Virus record (IMG/VR): IMGVR_UViG_3300010373_000403
Span: 1 to 43,617 of that record
Direction: 5' to 3' (one strand)
DNA: 43,617 bases
Source of the DNA: a virus
Shown: positions 19,928 to 28,955 of the stretch, piece by piece
Layout of the letters: the number at the start of each line of letters is the position of its first letter
How positions within the stretch are numbered: the first letter of the stretch is position 1
Translations under genes and position numbers: made by a program
Notes under the pieces: generated by a model
Database searches by the model: none
Told to the model about the DNA's origin: nothing
The model's input: only the letters and a program-made list of their open reading frames with translations

Positions 19928-20341
19928 TTAGATGGTGGCTGCGCGGGTAACCGCGACATTCTGTGAAGCGGGTGGCACGGGCGGCGGCTGGACTTCAGTG
20001 CCGGCGAACGTGTACGCGGCGGTGACCGCGTACATGGCGGATGCCTGCGGGACCACACTGGCCCCGAACTCCGCAGTCGCCGGGAAAGTCACTTCGGCGG
20101 AACTGAAGGTGCCTGCGTTCATCTCGTAGCGTGCAGACACCCGGAACGCGACGGTTTGCGGCGGGCGCACATGGTATCGGGCGTGGGCGTGGAAATGCAC
20201 CCTACCCTTCGGCAGGTCGTGGATCGCCCACTGCGCTGATGCCTCAAAGGTGGCCTGCGCATAAATGACCGCCTGAACATACACTCCCGCCGCAGGAGGT
20301 TGGGCGGTCGTTAAAATGCCCTGCGCGGCAGGCAATGTCAT
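19928..20341 (-). CDS. Minor tail protein, beta-rich (137 residues)
   Basis: Repeating short strands with Ala and His (YVQAVIYAQATFEASAQWAI, GRVHFHAHARYHVRPP, VAFRVSARYEMNAGTFSSAE). The pattern looks like internally repeated beta hairpins. It follows the large tail protein by 10 bp and is probably part of the tail tip. No catalytic motif. Confidence 0.66.
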   Translation of the reverse strand: MTLPAAQGILTTAQPPAAGVYVQAVIYAQATFEASAQWAIHDLPKGRVHFHAHARYHVRPPQTVAFRVSARYEMNAGTFSSAEVTFPATAEFGASVVPQASAMYAVTAAYTFAGTEVQPPPVPPASQNVAVTRAATI

Positions 20342-20351
20342 AAAATATCCT

Positions 20352-23300
20352 TTATGAGGAAGGCAGCAGAACGCCGCCGACCGCGCCCCAGCTATAGGAG
20401 GTCGACTGCGTCGCCGTGAAATTCACGGTCGAACCACCCGCGACATCACCAATCACCATCGGAATACTCGCCGTATTGGCCTGGTTCCAGCGGCTAGTCT
20501 GATTGAACGAACTCAATACATACGGTGCTCCCGCGAAACCACCAACAACCAACTGCCCAGCAGTCGACCCGATCCCCGACAGCGACAACGCGGTACCCGT
20601 ACCGGAATTGTCGTAGAAGTCCCCGAACGAACCCACGTTCTGATACGACATCGTGTTGCCCGCCAACTGACTGATGGTCGCGCCGCTCACACCGATGCTG
20701 ACGGTCTGCGTCCCCGAAGGGGGTCCGATGATCCCGAACGCGACTATCCCGAATGCGTGACCGCTGGCGTTGTAGTAAGTCAGCTCGCCCAACTCGTAAA
20801 TGAACTGCGACGTCCCGTACGTGCAAACAACAGTGGGGGTGCCGGCCGAGTATTCGACGGCGCCTATCAGCACTACCGCGCAGTTAGATCCGCCGCCGGA
20901 GGTGTGGGTCCAGGACAGCGAGTTCGTTCCGGTGTTCTCGCCGCCCGTACCGGTCGCTTCGTAGACCACGGACAGTTCGCTACCGCCGCCGATACCACCA
21001 CCGGTGCCGACAGTGCCCGCCGTCGAAGAACCCTGCCGGGCAGTCAAATACACGGCACCCGCCCCGCCAGCGAACTGGCGTCCAACAGGCTCGGTGGCCT
21101 GATTACCGCCCGACGCCGCCCCGCCGGGCGCATTACCCGGATACGCCAAAGCAGCAGTCGTGGCCCCCCCGACATAGGTGCGGCCAGCCCACGTTTTGTT
21201 ACCAGGACCCGGACCCATGCCGGTGGTGGCCTGGTTGGTGCTGGCCGGGTTGTAGTTCGCAGTGCCGCCGGGGCCGCCCGCCTGACCGCCGTCCGCGGAA
21301 AACAGGACCGTGCCGGCCGGATTCAACACAATCGACAGAGCACCCCAACTGTCGGCGACAGTCGAGGTTGCAGTGAACGTTGTCGGCGCGGTCGCATAAC
21401 TGAGCGACAACCCCACCGAATAGTAGTTCCCGTTGGGAACGTATCCGTAGAAGCGGCGCGTTCCACCGGTGAAGCTACCCAACTGGCCGTAGCCTTGGTT
21501 GGCAAACGCCTGCACCACAAGCTGATTGGCGCCGCAGTCCACCGTCTGGGATAGCGCGGTCCCTTTTCCGTAGGCCTCGGTGACCAGCCCGGCGCAGGAC
21601 ACGTTGGTGAATGAGATTGACTCACCGGTGAAATAGGCAGCTTTATCGGTGGTGACGGTGATGGTGCCCGTACCAGCTGGGGCGTCCTCCATGCCGTACA
21701 CGGCCAACGCCGCCACACCGCCAGTGTTGTTGAGATAAACCAAACCCAGCGGGATCATCGGCGTCGAACCGTATTTGACGTCGAATGTGCCCCAGGTCGT
21801 GTTCAAGCCGGCCAGCACATAGGCGCCCCCGGCTGCGGTGTGAGACCAAGATAGGGTTGTTCCGTTTCCGTGTGCACCCACGCCGACGGAATCGAATTGG
21901 GGTGGGCTGTCAAATCCGTAACCGACGATGGTTTTGGATCCCGAGCCGCTGGGGGCGTTACCCCCGGCCCCGACGAACACCGTCAGATCGGTTGTCCCCG
22001 ACGGTATGTCGGTGCCGTACACAACGGTCTTGGACGCCCATTTGCCCGGCTCGCCGCCCTGTCCGAGATTCAACGTCCCGTACGGGATGCCCAGGAATGA
22101 GCAATAGTTGCCATCTGCCCACCCGGCCGCACCGCCAGCGCCGCAGCCGGCAATGTCAAGCAAGTCACCGGGCAGCATTGTCGTCGGCAACGTGTACGTC
22201 GACATGCCCGCGGACTCGAAGGGCTTCTGATTCGGCGGCCAATACACCGGCGGAATATCAGACACGCTCATGCACACAAACGGGCGGCTGCCGCCGTAGC
22301 CGAGCTGCGCCGGTGTCAGCGACGCCGGGGAGGCGCCCCCGGTACTGGCCGTGGTACGTGCGGCACCTAGATTCGGGGGAACCTGGTACGCCTTGTTCGG
22401 AGCCCCCGAAGTTTGGGCGACCACGCTGATCGCAGTAGCGGCGACGATCTCCCAGGCGATCAACTGCCCCAACGGCACCGACGGCTGATCCGCAGTCGGA
22501 ATGCTGACCGGAGTCCATTCATAGTCACCGGTGGAGATCCCCGACGACAGATCGCTAGACGACCACAAGTTCGTCAAATCCCCCGTGACCGAATCCATGC
22601 TGTAGAGGTTCAGGTAAACACCCGAGGGCGTTCCGGAGGATTTCGCCATGAACTCCACAAACCCGACGGTGATCGCCGGGTTGGTGTTCATGAACCCGAT
22701 GAGCGTGGTTCCCGCGGCGATAGTGACCGTCGGCAGCGTCCCGTCGGGCAACGGAAAAGTGACCTGCCCGGTTGGCTGATTTCCCTGCGAAAGAGGTTGC
22801 ACCGAAACGTTACTCAAAATCTGGTGGTTAATAACCCCAAGCCCATAGGCGACCGCGAGATCGTTCGCGGATTTCCCTTGCGATTGCAGCATCTGAGCCA
22901 ACGTGGTTCCCGACACCGACGTGCCGCCAGTCGCGGAGTTGAACCCGTCGAACATGTTCTGAAACGCCGTCGCCACATCCGCGATGCCCTGCGGGCCAGA
23001 CACCTGTTCCCCAGCGAGTTTCGACAGGGTGGTGGCATCGATCAACGCCCCGTCCACCAGATTCGTTGGGGCGAACACCATCCCGTCGAGGTCGACCCAG
23101 ACGATGCCGGTGACCATCGCGTCCGACGACACGTTGACGAACTGCCGCGCGCTCGCGGTGCCCGGAGGCATGACGAAGTCGGCCTGCAGGGTGACGTAGT
23201 TCCAGTGACTGGACGGCTCGGGGTCGCTGATCGTGGCCTCGTCGGCAAGGATCTCGGCCAGCAAGTTCCCGGCAGAGTCGTAGGCGTTGATACCCGCTTC

Positions 23301-25061
23301 AATCGCCGCACCCGACGCGGTCACGTTCACCCACATCACCGGCGCCGCGGCCGTGATGACCTCACCCTCCGACACCGCGAACGGTTCACGCAGGAACTGG
23401 TGTTGAATCCCATTAGGAGACGGATGAATCAGTCCATCGCGTTTAGCCTGCGCCGCAATGTTGGTCAATTCATCCAAGGCGATCTGAGGGAAGGTCCGCT
23501 CGTCCCCCTTCGCCAGGAACGGTTGCGCCTTGTAGTACATGTTGTGCGGGCTCGTCGCGCCGCCAAGCGCAGTGATCTGCGCCATCACCTGGCCGAGATA
23601 ATCCTCAAGGATCCCGATCAGGCCACCCAGTCCGTACTTGGAGTCCCAGGCGATGATGTTCTCGAGGATCGTGCCAGCGCCCGTGTAGGACTGGTTGATG
23701 AAGGCGTAGAACTGGCGCAGCGACAGGCCGGGGATGCCCGCGATGTCACCGACGTTCCCGCACACCGCGTCCGCAGGCGGGATGACGGTCACACCACTGA
23801 TCGGGGTGCACGCGTAGTAGTCACCCGGCGCGCAGAAGTCCCACCACAAATCCTCGGTACCGACGAGGTTTCCGATCTTCGGGTTGGACGGATTGGCGCT
23901 GCCCGCATACGGTCCCGTCGTCATCAACGACACACAGCACATGCCCGCTGTCCCCGGCGCCGGATCCGCATAACCCGGGAAGGTGTGGCCTTCTTCGCGT
24001 CTCAGGTTTCCGAACGCGAACCCGCCCAGGAAATCCTTGCGCCGGCTCTGCATGGTACCGAACCGCAGCTCATCGTAGACAGCCGCGCCGACCTGACAGC
24101 CTTGACTGTCCATGATGAACACGAACGGCCCCGGCGTCGCGTTGATCTGATTTATCAACCAGGTGGCACCCGACTGCACCGACGGACCCATCGGATACTC
24201 AGCCGCAGGATACGGGACGTTGATCCACTCGAAATACGTTTGGTCGGTCCCCGTCAACGCCCAATCAACGACATACCCCAGATACGCCAACACGGAATCG
24301 TCTGGGTTGCCGGAGGCCTGACGCAGATACTCAAGAATGATGCCGCTCTCCGTGGTAATCGGAGAGAACAAGCTGATTCCCTGGCTCGTGCCGACGATGT
24401 TATAGATGACAATCCGGCCCGGACGAATCGTCCGCACCGCACCCGATGGCGTGTTACCCAGCCATCCGTCCCAACACCACAAACCCTGACCCTGAATCCC
24501 CGCACCCATGTTGAAACCGGGGTTGTGTAGGGCGTTCTTCGTGGTGCCGGAGGGTGCGAGCGCTTTGAACAGGTTGGCGGGGATCGCGGTGTTGGCGGCT
24601 AGAAGCGTGCCGAGCTGCTGCAACGCCTGATCCGGCGTCAGCTGCGGCACGGTGGGCGTCGTGGAGCTGGTGCCCCCGCCGCCCTGCCCGAAGAAGCTGA
24701 GTAGCCACTGGATCAGGTTGAAGTTGTTGGTGGAGGTGGTCTGCGCGCTGGACGCCGTCTGCAGCGCCGTGGTCGCGGTTCCCTGCGCGCTCGTCGCGGT
24801 GGTCTGCGCACCCGTTGCCACCCCGAGCGCCTGCTGGGCCTGCTGCTCAAGCGCTTGGCCCCACGCAGTCAGGAAGGCGAACGGCTTGACCCCGAGGATG
24901 CTGATGCCACCCAGGGCCATCGCGACCTGACCCAGGATGCCATCGAGGAACGCCTCACCGTACGCCGCCTGCTGTCCCGGGCTGAACGGCTGCTGATTAA
25001 GTCCGCTGGACGGCGCCTGATGGACCGAGGGGTCCGGCGTGGACGCTAACGGGTAGCTCAT
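20352..25061 (-). CDS. Large minor tail protein (1569 residues) with a lysin-B-like esterase domain
   Basis: Layout: N-terminal region with a Thr/Ala heptad stretch (ATGAQTTATSAQGTATTALQ, ~80-115). At ~215-530 is an alpha/beta hydrolase resembling lysin B, with nucleophile S319 in MDSQGCQVGA, acidic EDLWWDFCAPGDYY (~400) and SPHNMYYK (~505). The string YPMGPSVQSG parallels PMWPSVQTG in this phage's own lysin B. A middle adhesin-like region follows, then Gly-rich segments and two copies of a ~185-residue beta domain (~1068-1252 and ~1382-1569). Probably the tail-tip protein that digests the mycolate layer on entry and binds the receptor. Confidence 0.82.
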   Translation of the reverse strand: MSYPLASTPDPSVHQAPSSGLNQQPFSPGQQAAYGEAFLDGILGQVAMALGGISILGVKPFAFLTAWGQALEQQAQQALGVATGAQTTATSAQGTATTALQTASSAQTTSTNNFNLIQWLLSFFGQGGGGTSSTTPTVPQLTPDQALQQLGTLLAANTAIPANLFKALAPSGTTKNALHNPGFNMGAGIQGQGLWCWDGWLGNTPSGAVRTIRPGRIVIYNIVGTSQGISLFSPITTESGIILEYLRQASGNPDDSVLAYLGYVVDWALTGTDQTYFEWINVPYPAAEYPMGPSVQSGATWLINQINATPGPFVFIMDSQGCQVGAAVYDELRFGTMQSRRKDFLGGFAFGNLRREEGHTFPGYADPAPGTAGMCCVSLMTTGPYAGSANPSNPKIGNLVGTEDLWWDFCAPGDYYACTPISGVTVIPPADAVCGNVGDIAGIPGLSLRQFYAFINQSYTGAGTILENIIAWDSKYGLGGLIGILEDYLGQVMAQITALGGATSPHNMYYKAQPFLAKGDERTFPQIALDELTNIAAQAKRDGLIHPSPNGIQHQFLREPFAVSEGEVITAAAPVMWVNVTASGAAIEAGINAYDSAGNLLAEILADEATISDPEPSSHWNYVTLQADFVMPPGTASARQFVNVSSDAMVTGIVWVDLDGMVFAPTNLVDGALIDATTLSKLAGEQVSGPQGIADVATAFQNMFDGFNSATGGTSVSGTTLAQMLQSQGKSANDLAVAYGLGVINHQILSNVSVQPLSQGNQPTGQVTFPLPDGTLPTVTIAAGTTLIGFMNTNPAITVGFVEFMAKSSGTPSGVYLNLYSMDSVTGDLTNLWSSSDLSSGISTGDYEWTPVSIPTADQPSVPLGQLIAWEIVAATAISVVAQTSGAPNKAYQVPPNLGAARTTASTGGASPASLTPAQLGYGGSRPFVCMSVSDIPPVYWPPNQKPFESAGMSTYTLPTTMLPGDLLDIAGCGAGGAAGWADGNYCSFLGIPYGTLNLGQGGEPGKWASKTVVYGTDIPSGTTDLTVFVGAGGNAPSGSGSKTIVGYGFDSPPQFDSVGVGAHGNGTTLSWSHTAAGGAYVLAGLNTTWGTFDVKYGSTPMIPLGLVYLNNTGGVAALAVYGMEDAPAGTGTITVTTDKAAYFTGESISFTNVSCAGLVTEAYGKGTALSQTVDCGANQLVVQAFANQGYGQLGSFTGGTRRFYGYVPNGNYYSVGLSLSYATAPTTFTATSTVADSWGALSIVLNPAGTVLFSADGGQAGGPGGTANYNPASTNQATTGMGPGPGNKTWAGRTYVGGATTAALAYPGNAPGGAASGGNQATEPVGRQFAGGAGAVYLTARQGSSTAGTVGTGGGIGGGSELSVVYEATGTGGENTGTNSLSWTHTSGGGSNCAVVLIGAVEYSAGTPTVVCTYGTSQFIYELGELTYYNASGHAFGIVAFGIIGPPSGTQTVSIGVSGATISQLAGNTMSYQNVGSFGDFYDNSGTGTALSLSGIGSTAGQLVVGGFAGAPYVLSSFNQTSRWNQANTASIPMVIGDVAGGSTVNFTATQSTSYSWGAVGGVLLPSS

Positions 25062-25064
25062 GGC

Positions 25065-26180
25065 TTAGAGCGGCACGCCCGCGAAGCCGACTGTAAACGA
25101 CGTCGTCCCCGTCGAATACTTATCGGCCGTTGAAGCCTGCTGCTCGCAATTCAGGTAGATCGTGATGCCCGTGTTGGCGCCGACCTGCGCGTAATTACTC
25201 GTCAGGAGGCCCGCGTACTCGGGGATGGCGTGCACGCTCCACGGGTTGGTGCCGATAACCGAACCTGGGGGGCCGCCGCCGCGGGCGATCTGCAGGCCAT
25301 TGGTCTGGTTGATCGCTCCGCCTAGCCTGGCCACCACGTCCACCTGTGTGTTGGCGGTGCCGGTGATGACGCTGCGCGCGAACGCGAATGGTGTCACCGC
25401 GATCGGAAAGCCGCCGGTGATCGACAGGGTCGCGAGGGTGCGGACCTGGCCGCCCGTGGTCCCGGTGGTGGGGATGTTGGTGATGTTGTACCAGGCAACA
25501 ATTGGAACGGGCTGCCATTGCGCCTCATTGGTGCCCGCGCTGTAGCCGATCATGTAGTGGGCTTGCGGTGTGCCGATGAGGTCGGTGGGTTGCGGGCTGA
25601 TCAGCGTGTTCGCCGCGTCGGCGCCCGTAAGCCCTTGAGGGATGTCCATGTCGACCCGATAGACCGACGCCTCGCCCGGTCCGCCGGGCGCGGTCTGGGT
25701 GAGGGTGAAATCAGCCGGCTCACCGGGTCCGACTGTGGTCGCAGTCCCCTTGGTCAGCTGCGGAGACTCTCCCGGCAGCCCATCGAACACCGGAGGAATG
25801 TTGACCACCGCGCCGCCCGGGCCGAAAACCGCGACAGCTGTTTGGGTTTGAGACGGATTGATACCCGCCGGAAACAACGTCGGCCCGTTATAGAGCGCCG
25901 CCCCTTCGCCGTAACCTTCGGGGTTGAACGTCCACACCCCTTGCGGATAGTTCGTTCCGCCCGCGGTGATGTCGTAGTCCACCAACAGGACCGCACCCGA
26001 CGACGGGGCAGCAGCCAACGTCAACGTCGATGCAGCGGATTCAGTGTAGTCGACGCCCAAATCCAGGCGTGCACCGTTCTTGAAAACCCTTGTGGTGCCA
26101 GTAACATACGGCTGCGCGGTCGTGAACACCCTGTTGGTGCCGTTAACCGAACCGCCCGGCGTCTCACCGTAGATACTCAA
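25065..26180 (-). CDS. Minor tail protein (371 residues)
   Basis: The N-terminal ~90 residues (NGTNRVFTTAQPYVTGTTRV, KNGARLDLGVDYTESAAS) match the structural repeat found in phage tail and baseplate proteins. A central Gly/Pro-rich linker (VNIPPVFDGLPGESPQ) leads to a C-terminal beta domain typical of surface decoration. It lies between the Gp37-like protein and the giant tail protein. Confidence 0.78.
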   Translation of the reverse strand: MSIYGETPGGSVNGTNRVFTTAQPYVTGTTRVFKNGARLDLGVDYTESAASTLTLAAAPSSGAVLLVDYDITAGGTNYPQGVWTFNPEGYGEGAALYNGPTLFPAGINPSQTQTAVAVFGPGGAVVNIPPVFDGLPGESPQLTKGTATTVGPGEPADFTLTQTAPGGPGEASVYRVDMDIPQGLTGADAANTLISPQPTDLIGTPQAHYMIGYSAGTNEAQWQPVPIVAWYNITNIPTTGTTGGQVRTLATLSITGGFPIAVTPFAFARSVITGTANTQVDVVARLGGAINQTNGLQIARGGGPPGSVIGTNPWSVHAIPEYAGLLTSNYAQVGANTGITIYLNCEQQASTADKYSTGTTSFTVGFAGVPL

Positions 26181-26196
26181 CGATTCTCCTAAGCTG

Positions 26197-27903
26197 CTAG
26201 CCGCTCGGCGGGGCGAGCAACATGAGGTTGACGTCTTCTTCGAGACCGACGAGCTTGCGCTGGAAGATCGCCATCGGGGACTCTTCGCGCCGGCCGTCGC
26301 CGACCTGGACTTCGACCTTGCCGCGGTTGTTCACGTCGTCGGTCACGGTGATCACGTCCACGTAGTCGGTGAACACGATGCCCCGCTTGATCACCGACGC
26401 CATCGCGCCGGGGAAGATGTCGCGGCCGACCTGGTAGCCCTGGCCGTTGGTGAACGAGAATTGCGCCGACGGGTAGCCCCTTGTGTCCCACATGGCCTTG
26501 ATGGCGTCCATGAGGGTGTCGACGTTGTAGGTGGACTGCGACGGGAAGAACTTTTCCGGAGGCCCATACGGCCCCATCTGCACGCGCCGGTCGAACGCCT
26601 CGAAAATCTCGAACGCCAGGAACGCGTTATCCAGGATCCCGTCCAACAGCGAGTTCGAGATTCCGGTGATGCCGATGAACATCATGAACATGTCCACGAG
26701 CCACTCGAGGGTTGCATTCAGGAGGTCGTTCAGCCACTGGGGTGAGCGTCCCCCTAGCACCAGGGACCATGCCAACGGTGCGTGGAAGGCGACATCCAAC
26801 GCGGTGATGCCGGAGTCGTCGACGTCGGCGTTGAAGATCACCCACGGCGGGGTGAAGTTCACGCCCAACGTGGGGGCGATGACGATGTTCGAGCCCGGCG
26901 GCACGTACTCGTTGTTCGGGTTGAGGAACGGCGCCAACACTCCACCCAGCAGGCCGTCTTCGGCGTCCAGGCCGAGCTCGAGCAGACCGTCGAACGGGGT
27001 GTCCGTCGGCCCGGTGACACCCATGTAGTCCTTGATGTTGAACACATAGGTGGGGACTTGCAGCGGGAACAGCACACCTGCGGGTTGCGGATCACCGGGC
27101 ATCCACAAATCCAGTGACGGGTAGAGGCCGTTGTCTTTGATCTGCTGGGTGATGAGTTTCCAGCAGGTGTCCATGCGGCCGTGGAACGCCGTCCAGATGG
27201 AAGTGTCGGCCAGCACGTCGTATTGGGCCACGCACACTGGTGTGGTGACCATCTCCATCAAATCGTTGAGGGACAAAGACTGTTGGGTGAGTAGCGTCCC
27301 GAACCAGGTCCGCCAATCCAAGTCCAGCGACCCGAGATGGTTGACCAGATCCCACAACCCGAGCTGCAGACGCAAGTTGTTTTCGGCCACCATCGTTTTC
27401 AGACAGGTGATCGAAGGGCCGATGAAAATCGCTTCGCTGGGCTGAATCTCTATCGGCAGGAACGGGTGCGGCCACACGAGCACACGGTCGAGGTACGTCA
27501 TGATGCCAACCAGCTGGCATTCAACGACTTTCGTGCCGTCTTCGAGCATCTTGTCGTGCGCCGTCTCCACCCAGAACGCGCGGCGCAGCGCACCGTTGGA
27601 GAAGGCGATGGTGACCGGGACCAACTCTTGCCAGCATTTGAGCATCGCCGGTGCGAGGGGATCGTTCGCGTCGACGACGATCTGTGCTTCGTCCAATTTC
27701 AGGCGGGCGATGGTGGCTTTGAGGCTGATGCAGTTGTTCAGCTCACCTTGGACGCGGTAGTACTTGTCGTAGACGACCACGTCCATGTCGGTGGGGACGG
27801 CGGCATCTGGTGCGCCGGCGGCGATGGCGGCTCCCGACGCTGCGACGGCGTCTCCGCCGTTGAGTTGTGTGATCCACGCCTGCTGTTGGGCCGGGCTGGT
27901 CAC
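26197..27903 (-). CDS. Gp37-like minor tail protein (tail hub / Tal-like), 568 residues
   Basis: GTGA-coupled to the Dit-like gene. The sequence is Trp/Leu-rich with DMDVVVYDKYYRVQGELNN, MLEDGTKVVECQLVGIMTYL, WPHPFLPIEIQPSEAIFIGP and a C-terminal RGIVFTDYVDVITVTDDVNN. This pattern is that of the Gp37-like/siphovirus ReqiPepy6 family of mycobacteriophage minor tail proteins, which sit below Dit at the tail tip. No enzymatic motif seen. Confidence 0.82.
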   Translation of the reverse strand: MTSPAQQQAWITQLNGGDAVAASGAAIAAGAPDAAVPTDMDVVVYDKYYRVQGELNNCISLKATIARLKLDEAQIVVDANDPLAPAMLKCWQELVPVTIAFSNGALRRAFWVETAHDKMLEDGTKVVECQLVGIMTYLDRVLVWPHPFLPIEIQPSEAIFIGPSITCLKTMVAENNLRLQLGLWDLVNHLGSLDLDWRTWFGTLLTQQSLSLNDLMEMVTTPVCVAQYDVLADTSIWTAFHGRMDTCWKLITQQIKDNGLYPSLDLWMPGDPQPAGVLFPLQVPTYVFNIKDYMGVTGPTDTPFDGLLELGLDAEDGLLGGVLAPFLNPNNEYVPPGSNIVIAPTLGVNFTPPWVIFNADVDDSGITALDVAFHAPLAWSLVLGGRSPQWLNDLLNATLEWLVDMFMMFIGITGISNSLLDGILDNAFLAFEIFEAFDRRVQMGPYGPPEKFFPSQSTYNVDTLMDAIKAMWDTRGYPSAQFSFTNGQGYQVGRDIFPGAMASVIKRGIVFTDYVDVITVTDDVNNRGKVEVQVGDGRREESPMAIFQRKLVGLEEDVNLMLLAPPSG

Positions 27904-28955
27904 TCAGGCCACCGCCGTTGCGGGTCGATCCGTCCTACGATCTTGCTGCTGCTGTTGCCGCCGGTGATCTTCACGGCGAGGTATTGCGGTGTCGCCCACT
28001 GCGGTTGCCGCACACCCGGGAACGGGATGCTGTAGCGGCCGTTCAGCAGCGAATACAGCGGACCTTGCGGTGGCAGGATCCCAAACAACGACTCGAACCA
28101 CTGGATCAGCGGCGGAATGTTGTTGTTGTACACGAAGTTAACGATGGCTTCGATCAGCTCCTGCACACCGTTGAGGGACTGCGTCGGCGCGGACGTCAAA
28201 TCCGTCAACGTCCGCAACCGGGGCAGTGTGCGCATCAACACGATCTGCCCGGCTTTGAGCGGTCCGAAGTCGATCCACACCTTCGAGTTCTGCCCGTTGC
28301 CGAACGAGAACGTGCCCGGCCCGTAGAACAGCAGGGTCGGCCAACCGAACTGGTCACCGATGTTGAGGAACTTCAAAAACCCTGAACCGCTTGCGGATTG
28401 AAACTCGTCCACCGACGGGAACCCATACCAGAAACCGCTATCGCAGCGGATCGTCTGGGTGAAGGCCTTAGCCCGCAACAGCCGGGGCATCTTCTTCATG
28501 GTGTCCGGCCACGGCTTCGACAACCGGGCGGGGAAATACCAGTAGCCGCGATCCTGCGTCCAATACTCGAACGTGTTGAGCTGGGTGGGATCCCACATGG
28601 ACACCCATTCCGACACCAGCTTCGACAAGCCCTTCGGGGTGTTGGCATGTGCCTGCAGCATCATGTCCATTTCGAGGACGTCATAGGTGGTGCCGGTCCA
28701 CGTCACACCGGGCTGCCGCGCGGCCTTCAAATCGATGTGCTTGAAACCCGGTGTGAGCCCCTTGATCCCGTCCGACAGGATGATGCCGTCCTGGATCCCG
28801 GGCCACGGCTTACCGGCGCCCGCGATTGTGCACTGCGTCAACCCGTCCTGGCTGGTGACCATGATGTTCTCTTCATCACCGGCCAACAGATCGGCCGCGC
28901 CCTGCGGGAGGATCGTCGCATCCGAGGTGGCGCCGATCAGCGGGTAAACCGTCAC
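27900..28955 (-). CDS. Distal tail protein-like minor tail protein (351 residues)
   Basis: GTG start overlapping the tape measure TGA (GTGA). First gene after the tape measure, the usual place for Dit. The sequence shows GFKHIDLKAARQPGVTWTGT, MWDPTQLNTFEYWTQDRGYW and a conserved-looking GWPTLLFYGPGTFSFGNGQ, typical of actinophage Dit-like proteins. Forms the hub joining tail tube and tip. Confidence 0.83.
   Translation of the reverse strand: MTVYPLIGATSDATILPQGAADLLAGDEENIMVTSQDGLTQCTIAGAGKPWPGIQDGIILSDGIKGLTPGFKHIDLKAARQPGVTWTGTTYDVLEMDMMLQAHANTPKGLSKLVSEWVSMWDPTQLNTFEYWTQDRGYWYFPARLSKPWPDTMKKMPRLLRAKAFTQTIRCDSGFWYGFPSVDEFQSASGSGFLKFLNIGDQFGWPTLLFYGPGTFSFGNGQNSKVWIDFGPLKAGQIVLMRTLPRLRTLTDLTSAPTQSLNGVQELIEAIVNFVYNNNIPPLIQWFESLFGILPPQGPLYSLLNGRYSIPFPGVRQPQWATPQYLAVKITGGNSSSKIVGRIDPQRRWPE

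Noticed and set aside
22413-24530. 705-residue plus-strand frame
   Set aside because: Antisense to the large tail protein, Arg/His-rich shadow composition, no ribosome site.
25120-25258. Further TTATCGGC octamers in the structural region (25120-25127 plus; 25251-25258 minus)
   Set aside because: They lie inside a coding region without flanking similarity or start association; a few chance copies are expected.
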